A stretch of DNA of 37,940 nt from Actinomyces oris (GTDB lineage Bacteria; Actinomycetota; Actinomycetes; Actinomycetales; Actinomycetaceae), in the NCBI RefSeq assembly GCF_001937665.1, contig NZ_MSKL01000034.1, positions 1-37,940 on the forward strand, given 5' to 3'. The notes beneath the pieces are model-generated. The model worked only from the letters and a program-made list of their open reading frames with translations. It searched no databases and had not been told where the DNA came from. A program made the translations under genes and the position numbers. Positions 24,443 through 32,602 of the stretch are shown here, piece by piece (the first letter of the stretch is position 1; each line of letters begins with the position of its first letter).

Positions 24443-24451
24443 GTCGGGGCG

Positions 24452-25372
24452 TCAGATGAGGCCCTGGGCCTTGACGATCTCCAGGACCCGGTCCTTGGTC
24501 TCACCCTCGAGCGCCTTGACGGGAAAGGCCATCTCGTTGGTGGCGATGATTCCAATCGCTTCCATGGCGGTCTTGAAGGCGCCGATACCGGTCGCGTCGG
24601 CTGAGCGCCCCTGGGGCACGAAGACGATCTCGAAGCCGGCGCAGACCTCGTCCTGAAGGCGGCGCACCTCGTCCCACGCGCCCTCGCGGGACGCCTTCCA
24701 CATCTCGGCGTAGCGGACCGGGTCCACGTTGCCGTATCCGGGGACGAGGCCGTCGGCGCCCAGCAGGAGCATGCCGTCGACGACGCACTCGTGGCCGGTC
24801 AGAAGGGCCAGGGGGTGGCCCGCGGCCTCATTGGCGGCGACCAGCCTGCGGAAGGCCACGTCGTTGCCGGAGGAGTCCTTGACGCCGGCCAGGACGCCCT
24901 CCTTGCCCAGCTCGACGAGCAGGTCGCAACCGAGCTTGGCGCCGCCAAGACGCACGGGAACGTCGTAGGCGAAGACGGGGACCTCAATGGCCGCGGCGAT
25001 GGCGCGGAAGTGAGCCTTGATCTCCTCGGCGTCGTTGAGCGCGTAGAAGGGGCAGGTGGCCACGATCGCCTCGGCGCCGAGGGCGGCCGCCCGCCGGGCC
25101 TGGTCGATGACCCGGTGGGCGGTGGTGTCAATGGCACCGGCGAGCACCGGGACGCGCCCCGCCGCAGTCTTGACGACTCGCTCGATGACGGCGTCGCGCT
25201 GGGCGTCGGTGAGATAGGCGACCTCCCCGGAGGACCCCAGGGCGAACAGGCCATTGACGCCGCCGGCGATGAGGTGCTCAACAACCTTGTCCAGGCTGTC
25301 GAAGTCAACCTCGCCCTCGGCGGTGAAAGGGGTGACGACCGGCGGGATGACGCCGGTGAAACGGTTGTCCAT
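24452..25372 (-). CDS. nanA: N-acetylneuraminate lyase (DapA/NanA family)
   Basis: Class I aldolase cleaving N-acetylneuraminate to ManNAc and pyruvate. The 306-residue product aligns in register with E. coli NanA: the Schiff-base lysine is K165 (GVKDSSG), the carboxylate-binding motif is GSSGE (46-50), and the general-acid tyrosine is Y136 in AYDVP. It belongs to the DapA superfamily, so a related keto-acid aldolase is possible, but the location between nan transporters and nanK-nanE makes NanA the best call. The ATG at 25372 has an AGAGAG site. A longer frame to 25414 would run through the operator and was rejected. Confidence 0.92.
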   Translation of the reverse strand: MDNRFTGVIPPVVTPFTAEGEVDFDSLDKVVEHLIAGGVNGLFALGSSGEVAYLTDAQRDAVIERVVKTAAGRVPVLAGAIDTTAHRVIDQARRAAALGAEAIVATCPFYALNDAEEIKAHFRAIAAAIEVPVFAYDVPVRLGGAKLGCDLLVELGKEGVLAGVKDSSGNDVAFRRLVAANEAAGHPLALLTGHECVVDGMLLLGADGLVPGYGNVDPVRYAEMWKASREGAWDEVRRLQDEVCAGFEIVFVPQGRSADATGIGAFKTAMEAIGIIATNEMAFPVKALEGETKDRVLEIVKAQGLI

Positions 25373-25393
25373 GTGGTGACTCTCTTCATTGAA

Positions 25394-25419
25394 AGGATAT
25401 CGGACGTCTGACATCTGAC
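25394..25419 (-). promoter_or_regulatory. nanA promoter with triple-heptad operator (site A)
   Basis: TATCCT on the minus strand (25394-25399) is a likely -10, 21 nt before the nanA start. Directly upstream are three contiguous 7-bp units, on the plus strand ATCGGAC, GTCTGAC and ATCTGAC (25399-25419), covering the -35 area. The same 21-bp architecture recurs at 35805 and 37567. A repressor bound here would block polymerase. Confidence 0.65.
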
Positions 25420-25460
25420 GTCACGAGGTATTGTTGCAGATGCTCCCGGTTGGCGCCACC

Positions 25461-25503
25461 CCGGTGCCTGTGAGCGTGCGATCACTCACGTCACAGGCAC
25501 CGG
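25461..25503 (-). terminator. Terminator of the sialidase-sugar importer operon
   Basis: A perfect 13-bp stem (arms 25461-25473, CCGGTGCCTGTGA, and 25491-25503) extended by 4 bp across a 1-nt bulge. It begins 39 nt after the last permease stop and separates this operon from nanA. Confidence 0.75.
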
Positions 25504-25542
25504 AGCGACAGGAGGCGGACCGGGGACCGGCTCCGGGAGGCG

Positions 25543-26379
25543 CTACTTGACGGAGCCCTCCGAGAGCCCTCCTGAGATGTGCTTCTGAATGACCATGAAG
25601 AACACGACCGATGGGACGATCACGATCACCGAAGCAGCCATCATGGCTCCCCAGTCAAGAACCTCCGACCCCTGGAGAGAGTAGAGGCCGACTGCGACGG
25701 GCATCCTGTCCGACTCGGTGATGAACAGGAGCGCGTAGAGGAACTCGTTGAAGGTATTGATGAAGGTGTAGACGGCAGTGGCCACGATCCCCGGAAGGAT
25801 GATGGGGACCGAGATCTGCCAGAACACCCGGAACCGACTGGCACCGTCCACGGCGGCCGCCTCCTCCACCCCGACAGGGACCGTCTGGAAGAAGCCGATG
25901 AGCATCCAGATCGCATAGGGGATCGAGAACGAGAGGTAGGCGATGATCAGCCCGAAGTAGCTGTTCATGAGGCCGAGCTTCACCATGGTGATGGTGTACG
26001 GGATGGCGAGCAGGATCGGCGGGAACATGTAGGTGCCGATGAGAAGCTTGGTCAGCTGCTTGCCAACACGGGGGAAGAATCGCACGATCCCATAGGCACC
26101 CAGCAACGAGACCAGGACGGCGATGACAGTCGAGCAGCCCGCTATCAGCAGCGAGTTCTTGAGATTCGTCAAGAACCCGATCTCCTCAATCACCTTGCGG
26201 TAGTGCTCGAGCGTCGGCGAGGTCGAGAACAGCTGCAACGGATTCTGTGCAAGCTCATGAGAGGTCTTGAAGGATGAGGAGACCACCCACACGAGCGGGA
26301 ACACTGCAACAAAAGCAGCCACGATGAGAATGAGGTAAACGCACACCGTACCCCACGGACCACGACCAGCACGTCGCAT
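25543..26379 (-). CDS. Carbohydrate ABC transporter permease (MalG-like, CUT1)
   Basis: A 278-residue inner-membrane permease with six predicted helices. The cytoplasmic coupling loop is EEAAAVDGASRFRVFWQISV, the EAA motif that contacts the ATPase. It pairs with the MalF-like permease encoded 3 nt upstream and with the binding protein before that. By context the substrate is sialic acid or a sialoside, as in the SAT3-type (CUT1) sialic-acid importers known in Streptococcus. No ATPase gene is present in the operon; such importers usually share an MsiK/MsmK-type ATPase encoded elsewhere. Confidence 0.92.
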   Translation of the reverse strand: MRRAGRGPWGTVCVYLILIVAAFVAVFPLVWVVSSSFKTSHELAQNPLQLFSTSPTLEHYRKVIEEIGFLTNLKNSLLIAGCSTVIAVLVSLLGAYGIVRFFPRVGKQLTKLLIGTYMFPPILLAIPYTITMVKLGLMNSYFGLIIAYLSFSIPYAIWMLIGFFQTVPVGVEEAAAVDGASRFRVFWQISVPIILPGIVATAVYTFINTFNEFLYALLFITESDRMPVAVGLYSLQGSEVLDWGAMMAASVIVIVPSVVFFMVIQKHISGGLSEGSVK

Positions 26380-26382
26380 GAT

Positions 26383-27270
26383 TTAGCCCCTTTCCTTTTC
26401 CCAGCGGTTGAGCATCCTGAAGGCACCAAAGGCCAGCACCAGCAGGAAGAGGAGCAGCAGGATCGTCACAGTGGAGGCGACCCCGAGCTGCCGCAGATTC
26501 CAACCCTCCTGGTAGGCGAAGATAGGTAGCGTCGTCGTCCTCTCCCCCGGACCTCCGCCCGTCAGGAGGAAGAGCATGTCAAAGTTGTTGAAGACCCAGA
26601 TGGTGCGCAGGATGACCAGCAGGCCGATGACCTCTCGAATATGGGTCAACGTAATGAACCTGAACCTCTGCCATCCAGAGGCACCATCCACCATTGCCGC
26701 CTCATACTGCTCCTGGGGGATGGTCTTCAGAGCAGAGAGGATGTTCACCATGAACATCGGAGCGCCGAACCAGATATTGATGAGCAAGGCCACCCAGAAG
26801 GTCGTCGAGGGATTGCCCAGCAATGCCATGTTCTTATCACTGAGACCAAGAGTGGTCACAAGATTGGGCAAGAACCCGTATACGTCATTGAGGATCCACT
26901 TCCAGGCGAATGCGGTGATGATCGCCGGGAACGCCCAGGGAACAATGAGGAGCGTACGGAACAGTCCCGATCCCCGAGGCACCCGGTCCAGCGCCAGCGC
27001 CAGCACCAATCCCACAGCAAGTTGGCCGATAATCGACGCCGCTGTCCACTTGATCGACACCCCGAACGCATTCCAGAAGCTGGAGGATGCGAGGAGGTCG
27101 GTGTAGTTGGATATACCCACCACATGATAGCTGTGGCGCAAGAGGTGCTTGTCAGTGAAGGAGTACCAGATGCTTGAGAAGACCGGGTATATCAGCAGAG
27201 CAAGAACAATGAATATTGACGGCGCCACAAAGACGACGCCCGTCCAGTTCATTCGCTTCATTCGAGTCAT
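26383..27270 (-). CDS. Carbohydrate ABC transporter permease (MalF-like, CUT1)
   Basis: A 295-residue permease with six predicted helices and the EAA-type loop EQYEAAMVDGASGWQRFRFI. The N-terminus MTRMKRMNWTGVVFVAPSIF is typical. The ATG at 27270 is preceded by AAAGGTGAG, a strong ribosome binding site, which decides the start; the frame is open much farther right but overlaps the binding-protein gene. It lies 56 nt after the binding-protein stop, and a possible stem-loop in that gap (27292-27324) may set the excess of binding protein over permease. Confidence 0.92.
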   Translation of the reverse strand: MTRMKRMNWTGVVFVAPSIFIVLALLIYPVFSSIWYSFTDKHLLRHSYHVVGISNYTDLLASSSFWNAFGVSIKWTAASIIGQLAVGLVLALALDRVPRGSGLFRTLLIVPWAFPAIITAFAWKWILNDVYGFLPNLVTTLGLSDKNMALLGNPSTTFWVALLINIWFGAPMFMVNILSALKTIPQEQYEAAMVDGASGWQRFRFITLTHIREVIGLLVILRTIWVFNNFDMLFLLTGGGPGERTTTLPIFAYQEGWNLRQLGVASTVTILLLLFLLVLAFGAFRMLNRWEKERG

Positions 27271-27326
27271 GAGCTCACCTTTCGGACTGGGCGGCGAGGA
27301 GATGCCCCTCCCACCGCATCGCCGAG

Positions 27327-28712
27327 TCACTTGATACTGGCCCCGGCGGCCTTGAACGCGTCGTTGAGCTTCTTCTCGCAGTCCTTGGCGGCGGTCTCGA
27401 TATCGGTCTTGTCGATGATGATCGAGTGGTACATCTTCTCGATCAGCCCCTGGCTGGTGAGGACTCCTGCCTGAGCGAGTGGGCCCTTCTCCATACCGAT
27501 GGCACTGCCGACGCCGACCTGGTCCTGGATCACCTTGATGGAGTCGGAGTACTTCTTGATGGTCTCGTTGCCCACGTAGCTCGGATCCTTCGAGATGTCG
27601 TTGAGGACCGGCAGCATGCCGCCGGGGACCGAGTGCAGGAACTCGATGTACTTGTCCTTGGTGAACAGGAACTCCAGGAAGGCCTTGGCCTCCCGCTTGA
27701 CCTTGGATGCCTCCCACACCACCAGGGGCACGTTGGACACCTCGGCCGGGTAGTTCGCCGGGTCGGAGGCCTTCATGCGGGGAAGAGGCGCCGCGGCAAT
27801 GGAGTCGACCAGGTTGGGGCTGTCCTTCGCCACTCCGGAGATGTGGAACCCGGAGTTGAAGTCGAAGGCGGTCTTGCCCTGGTAGAAGAGCGTTGCCTGG
27901 TCAAGGACCGCGTAATCCAGGGATCCCTCCGGGGAGACCGACTTGTACAGGTCGGTCCAGTACTTGATACCGCTCAGGGCCGCCTCGGAGGTGAGGTTGG
28001 CCGTCCCGTCGTCCTTGAGCAGCCTCTGGCCTGCGGAGCGGACGTAGAAGTTGAGGTAGCGAGCCCCCAGCATGTCCCCCGTTCCCAGGGGCACGGAGAG
28101 ACCGTAGAGGCTATCGGACTTTCCGACGGCCTTGGCCGCCTTGGCCAGCTCCTCCCAGGTCGTCGGGACCGACAGGCCCTTGGAGCTCAGCACGTCCTTG
28201 CGGTACCACATCACCTGGGCGTGCGAGTAGATGGGCACGGAGTAGGACTTTCCGTCCGACTGCCCCTCGGCCAGTGCCGGCTTGGGGAACCGGTCACGAC
28301 CGATGGAGTCGATGACCTTGTCCAGCGGCACCAGCGCCTCGGAGTTGATCATCTCCACAACGTTGTTGGGCAGTGCCGTGGAGATATCCGGCACCTGCCC
28401 TGCGGTCAGTCCGGTGGTCCACTTCGTGTTGAACTCCGACCAGGAGAACTGCTCGATCTTGACGGTGACGTCGGGATTCTTCTTGTGGAACTCCTCGGCC
28501 ATCTTCTTCATCCAGTCTGCACGAGGCCCCTGGGTGAAGGAGGACCACATCGTGACCGTGCCACGCAGGGGGCCGGTCCCCTCGTCGTCGGCGGAGTCCT
28601 TGCCGCCGCATGCGGCCAGCGCACCGCACATGCCGATGCCTCCCAGAACCATGAAGCCGCGACGACTGAGTGCGGAGGCCGAGTGAGACGAAACTGAGGT
28701 GGAGGGAGTCAT
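27327..28712 (-). CDS. Sugar ABC transporter substrate-binding lipoprotein (Tat)
   Basis: A 461-residue extracytoplasmic binding protein of the MalE/UgpB type (SBP family 1). The N-terminus has a twin-arginine motif (SRRGFMVLGG, R17-R18) followed by the lipobox LAAC with C35 as the lipidated residue. It is therefore likely exported folded by Tat and anchored by lipid. The mature part has the family start GTVTMWSSFTQGPRADWMKK. The ATG at 28712 has a strong AAAGGAGAA site. An ATG at 28787 overlaps the sialidase stop (ATGA) and would add 25 residues ahead of the signal; it is less likely. By context it binds sialic acid or a derivative. Confidence 0.93.
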   Translation of the reverse strand: MTPSTSVSSHSASALSRRGFMVLGGIGMCGALAACGGKDSADDEGTGPLRGTVTMWSSFTQGPRADWMKKMAEEFHKKNPDVTVKIEQFSWSEFNTKWTTGLTAGQVPDISTALPNNVVEMINSEALVPLDKVIDSIGRDRFPKPALAEGQSDGKSYSVPIYSHAQVMWYRKDVLSSKGLSVPTTWEELAKAAKAVGKSDSLYGLSVPLGTGDMLGARYLNFYVRSAGQRLLKDDGTANLTSEAALSGIKYWTDLYKSVSPEGSLDYAVLDQATLFYQGKTAFDFNSGFHISGVAKDSPNLVDSIAAAPLPRMKASDPANYPAEVSNVPLVVWEASKVKREAKAFLEFLFTKDKYIEFLHSVPGGMLPVLNDISKDPSYVGNETIKKYSDSIKVIQDQVGVGSAIGMEKGPLAQAGVLTSQGLIEKMYHSIIIDKTDIETAAKDCEKKLNDAFKAAGASIK

Positions 28713-28783
28713 GACAGTTCTCCTTTGAACGGGAAATGACGGGTGGGTGGTGGAGTGAGGTGTGGCTGACGGATGATTCATCG

Positions 28784-31099
28784 TCATGAGAGTGAGTCCT
28801 GCTCCTCTGCTTGACGGGGGGCGACGGTCTCAATGCCGTCGGAGAACCAGCTCAGGGGCAGACGCGAGAAGTACAGACCCTGGCACTCGTTCTCCCAGAG
28901 GATCCCGATCCTGCCGTCGGGTAGGACGCACATGCACTGGTAGACGTAGTGACCGGGGTTGAAGGTCCGCGAGTGCTTCCATGTGCGTCCGCCGTCGAGG
29001 CTGAGTCGGATGACGCCGCAGCCACGGAACGGGAGCATGAGCGAGGCGTTGGCGAAGACGATGCGGTCCTCCCCCTCGGGGGCGGGAAGGCTGATCGCAT
29101 TGGGCTGGCACCAGATCTCGGGAAGCTCCTCATCGAAGCGGATCGGCCCCCAGGTCTGTCCGGCGTCGTGGGACTCGCTGACGGCGACCCGCCCACGAGG
29201 ATGCTGGTTGCGCATGAAGAGCAGAAGTACGCCGTCCTGTCGTTCCACTACTGCGGCCTCATGCAGTGACCAGGTCTCATCAACGAATGTCTGCGGGTCG
29301 AGCTCCCCCTCAGGGGTCTGCCGCCCTTCGTTGGGGCCGTGACCGAGCTGCCAGGTCTCGCCGTGGTCGTCGGAGTAGGCGACCGTCGCGCACATCGCCA
29401 GCCAGTTCTGATCGTTGTTGAAGTAGAGGGGAACGATGAGGCGTCCGGCGTGAGGGCCGTTCCTCAGGGCGATACCATTACCCGGGCAGGTGCCCAGGAA
29501 CCTCATCCACGGTTGTTTCAGCTGGGGGTTGAGGTCCCGCGGCTTGCTCCACGTGACGCCGTCGTCGTCGGAGTGAGCGATCTGCAGGTAGCTGGTGGGG
29601 ATGGCCAGGAGGCTCTCGGCAGGGTCCGCCCCGGGGGCCAGCTCGATGTTGCCCGCCGGGTCGCCGTCACGGAGCACCGTGCCGTCGTCCAGCACCCGGA
29701 ACTCGGTGCCCTGCCCCTCGATCGTCGTGACCGCACCATCGGGCTCGACGACATAGCGTCCGCCGTCGAGATCTCTCAGCAGCCGCCTTCCCTGCTCGTC
29801 GAATCCTGTCGACGCCCAGCAGTTGGGCTGCCCGATCCCTCCCGGGAAGTGGTCGATGAGGACATGGACCCGCCCTGTGTGCGGATCCTGGACCATGCAG
29901 GAGTCGATGACTGACGAAGCGTCCTCCCCGCTTCCCGGGCAGTCGATGACGGTGCTCATCGGCTCCCAGCTCCGTCCTGCGTCCAGGGACCGGCGCACGA
30001 CGAAGTTGATGTCGTTGGGAGAGTCGTTGGCGTTAGAGACCCGCTGGTCAGCACCGGCCAGGACGGTGCCGGAGGACAGCGTCAGGAGGGAGGGAATCCG
30101 GTAGGAGGCGGAGCCGCAGTAGCCGCGGTCGAACAGGGCGTCGGTCTCAATCGGCTCCACCTCGTACAGACGCTTGATCTGCGCGTCGCTGAGCGCGTAG
30201 TCATAGATCCCCGCTCGCTGAACCTCTCCGGACAGGCGCACGCCCTCACAGTCCTGTCCGACGACGATCTCATCGAGCCCCTCGACCCCTCCGAGGAAGA
30301 ACTCACCAGGAGCGTGCGTTTCACGGAAGCCGTCGACGTACAGGTCGACCGCGCCGTGCCCCACGGCGACCACGACCTCGTGCCAGCCACCGTCGCTCCA
30401 GGCGCCTGTGGCCTTGACCTCCCTGCGCTCTCCCGTTGCGCTCACTCCGGCGTAGGTGATCCCCTCGGGCCCCACGGCCACGGTGAGCTGCTCGCGCCCG
30501 AGTCCGCCGGCGGCGAGGAGGGCTCCTTGCTGCATCCGGCCCCGCACCCGGAAGCGCAGCCAGAAGGATCCGTGCTGAACGTCTGCGAAGCGGGCGACGT
30601 CGTGAGGGCTCAGACGGTTCGCAGCGACCTCGACCAGTGGCTCTGCGCGCCTGGACAGGGCGAGGACCTCTCTCGACGTCAGTACCCGGGGGTGCACTGT
30701 GAAGGCGGCGACCTCAGGGCTGTCCCCCTGTCCCACGACGGCCTGCGTCAGCCCGGGAAGGTCCTTGAGGAAGGCCGTGGTGGTACCGCAGAAGACCTGG
30801 TAGCCGTCGAGGTAGAGACGGGTGCCGGCAGAGCTGACGGTGACGACGGCGCTGTGCCAGCGCCCGTCGTCGAGCGAGCGCACATCCTCAGCCTCCAGCT
30901 TGCTCCACCTGCCCGGAACCGTCGCCTCGTACACCAGTGACGATCCGACGATGCGCAGCTCGAGACCGGCCCCGTCAGCTCCTCGCAGCGCGAAGAGGTT
31001 ACCGTCAGACCTCGACCGGAACTCACAGGAGATGCTTCCTGTTTCAGAATCGAGGATTTCTTTGTCAAGCCGCAATGCGGCACATGCTGACCCAATCAC
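28784..31099 (-). CDS. nanH: GH33 exo-sialidase with two N-terminal LamG-like domains, no signal peptide
   Basis: A 771-residue neuraminidase. Residues about 1-150 and 160-315 are two concanavalin/LamG-like domains. The GH33 propeller follows: YRIP with R334, AGADQRVSNANDSPNDI with the likely acid/base D359, five Asp boxes starting at S371, S510, S576, S643 and S700, E614 in SLHEAAVVE, the third arginine near R697, and YVYQCMCVLPDGRIGILWE with a nucleophile tyrosine (718 or 720) and E736. An insert at about 432-500 matches the pneumococcal NanA/NanB type. The start is GTG with AGGTG upstream, and a TGA lies in frame two codons before it. No signal peptide, membrane anchor or LPXTG is present, so the enzyme looks cytoplasmic. 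It leads the sugar importer operon. Confidence 0.93.
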   Translation of the reverse strand: MIGSACAALRLDKEILDSETGSISCEFRSRSDGNLFALRGADGAGLELRIVGSSLVYEATVPGRWSKLEAEDVRSLDDGRWHSAVVTVSSAGTRLYLDGYQVFCGTTTAFLKDLPGLTQAVVGQGDSPEVAAFTVHPRVLTSREVLALSRRAEPLVEVAANRLSPHDVARFADVQHGSFWLRFRVRGRMQQGALLAAGGLGREQLTVAVGPEGITYAGVSATGERREVKATGAWSDGGWHEVVVAVGHGAVDLYVDGFRETHAPGEFFLGGVEGLDEIVVGQDCEGVRLSGEVQRAGIYDYALSDAQIKRLYEVEPIETDALFDRGYCGSASYRIPSLLTLSSGTVLAGADQRVSNANDSPNDINFVVRRSLDAGRSWEPMSTVIDCPGSGEDASSVIDSCMVQDPHTGRVHVLIDHFPGGIGQPNCWASTGFDEQGRRLLRDLDGGRYVVEPDGAVTTIEGQGTEFRVLDDGTVLRDGDPAGNIELAPGADPAESLLAIPTSYLQIAHSDDDGVTWSKPRDLNPQLKQPWMRFLGTCPGNGIALRNGPHAGRLIVPLYFNNDQNWLAMCATVAYSDDHGETWQLGHGPNEGRQTPEGELDPQTFVDETWSLHEAAVVERQDGVLLLFMRNQHPRGRVAVSESHDAGQTWGPIRFDEELPEIWCQPNAISLPAPEGEDRIVFANASLMLPFRGCGVIRLSLDGGRTWKHSRTFNPGHYVYQCMCVLPDGRIGILWENECQGLYFSRLPLSWFSDGIETVAPRQAEEQDSLS

Positions 31100-31774
31100 T
31101 TGTCACCTGCTTCTTAAAAAGGGCACAGAAGTCCCTATCGATCATTACTTGGATCGCAATTCCTGGAATTCCACGCCCAACGTAGGGAGCTGGACTCATC
31201 AAGATTGCGTCTGATCTCAGGCGCACTTGATCTCAGCGACTCAAGCGCACCTCGAAATTCTCATCGCCTCATGCTTCACAGCGATGAGACAGCACCGGAG
31301 GGTCGCATGCAGCGCCCCACTCCTCCCTGACACAGACCCCGGTTTCTCACCAGCAGGTCAGAGGTGAATCAAGGACGGGCCCCGACCCTCACGCACGACG
31401 GACTGGCGACGTGCCGTCGTGGTCACACGCCAAGGCGCTGTGACATACATAGGAGACCCTCCTTCACAATCAACATCTTTGTTGGCGGCTACGTATGCCG
31501 CTATCAACTCCTCGCTGAGCCGATAAAAGTAATCTACACGACATGCGACCCGAAAGTCAATGCTCACGCAATCAGAGTTCACACGAGATTGACGGACCGA
31601 TTTCTCGCAATTGTCACACCGCTGCCCCTGCCCCAACATCAGCCGCATGGAGAACGACGAGGAACGAGATATCCCCTTGAACGGAACCGATGGACAGGTG
31701 AGGGGCGGGCCCATACGGGTCCGCCCCTCACCAGGAGGTGCCAGCACCGCCGACCGCGGCCGGAGGCTGCCTAC
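31100..31774. other. 675-bp non-coding gap between sialidase and opp-like operon
   Basis: No convincing gene is seen. A 129-codon minus-strand frame (31358-31747) shows no family resemblance or normal codon use. The stretch from about 31440 to 31680 is noticeably more AT-rich than its surroundings. It contains the sialidase ribosome binding site, a small AATTCC-T-GGAATT palindrome (31158-31170), a single operator-like GTCTGAT heptad (31209-31215) and an 8-bp hairpin CTCATCGC/GCGATGAG (31260-31288). At its right end is the terminator of the opp-like operon. The sialidase promoter must lie here. Confidence 0.6.
31697..31732 (-). terminator. Terminator of the opp-like operon
   Basis: A 12-bp perfect stem, GGTGAGGGGCGG (31697-31708) with its complement at 31721-31732, extended by four more pairs (one G-T) to an ATAC tetraloop. 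It starts 42 nt after the stop of the last ATPase gene. Confidence 0.75.
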
Positions 31775-32602
31775 TCAGCCATCGAGCAGCGAGGGCACTG
31801 CGGCCAGGAGAGTGCGCGTGTACTCCTCCTGAGGATTATTGAAGATCTCCTCAGTGGTGTTGATCTCGAGGATCTTGCCGAAGTACATGACGGCAATCCG
31901 GTCCGAGACGTAGCGCACCGTGTTGATGTCGTGACTGATGAACACCAGCCCCAGCCCCAAGGACGCCTTGAGGTCCTGGAGGAGGTTGAGCACCTGGGCG
32001 CGCACCGAGACATCCAGGGCCGAGGTGGGCTCGTCGGCCACGATGATGTCCGGGTCGAGAGCAAGCGCTCGGGCAATGGCAACGCGCTGGCGCTGTCCAC
32101 CGGAGATCTGCCGAGGCAGCACGTTGAGGGCGCTGGGCGGCAGCCCGACCAGGTGGAGCAGGTCGCGCACCCGGGCCTCACGCTCCTTGGGAGACCCGAC
32201 GCCGTGAACGTTGAGCGGGTCGATGAGCGCGTCATGGACGATCATGCGCGGGTTGAGGGCCGTGGCCGGGTCCTGGAAGACCACCGAGATGCTGCGCCCC
32301 AGCTCGCGACGGTCCGAGGCCGAGCGCCCCAACGGGCGGCCCTTGAAGATGACCTCACCGGAGGTGACCGGCTGCAGGCCCACCATGACCCGAGCGGTGG
32401 TGGACTTGCCGCAGCCCGACTCCCCCACGAGCCCCAGCGTCTCTCCTCGCTTCACGGACAGCGAGACGTTGTTGACCGCGTGAACCGTGTCCGGGTTGAA
32501 CAGGCCCCCGGTGCGGGACTTGTGGATGACATTGACGTCCCTGAGCTCGACGACCGGCTGGTCCTCGCTCCATGAGGACGATGCAGACGTGTTGGGCGAC
32601 AT
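31775..32602 (-). CDS. Opp/Dpp-type ABC transporter ATP-binding protein (OppF-like)
   Basis: A 275-residue ATPase of the oligopeptide/nickel importer branch. Walker A is GESGCGKST, the signature [15 protein letters not shown], Walker B IIVADEPTSALDV, and the switch histidine is in VFISHDINTVR. The usual OppF C-terminal zinc or iron-sulfur extension is absent or very short. The ATG overlaps the stop of the permease-ATPase fusion gene by one base (TGATG), and it is the last gene of the operon. In the H. ducreyi SatABCD sialic-acid importer, as I recall it, the corresponding subunit is SatD. Confidence 0.93.
   Translation of the reverse strand: MSPNTSASSSWSEDQPVVELRDVNVIHKSRTGGLFNPDTVHAVNNVSLSVKRGETLGLVGESGCGKSTTARVMVGLQPVTSGEVIFKGRPLGRSASDRRELGRSISVVFQDPATALNPRMIVHDALIDPLNVHGVGSPKEREARVRDLLHLVGLPPSALNVLPRQISGGQRQRVAIARALALDPDIIVADEPTSALDVSVRAQVLNLLQDLKASLGLGLVFISHDINTVRYVSDRIAVMYFGKILEINTTEEIFNNPQEEYTRTLLAAVPSLLDG

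Noticed and set aside
26383-27717. 444-residue version of the MalF-like permease
   Set aside because: The first 149 residues are the antisense-frame shadow of the binding-protein gene (Q-, G- and R-rich). The ATG at 27270 has a strong ribosome binding site.
31358-31747. 129-codon minus-strand frame in the gap after the opp-like operon
   Set aside because: It has no recognisable domain, start context or codon pattern, runs through the terminator hairpin, and looks like a chance frame.
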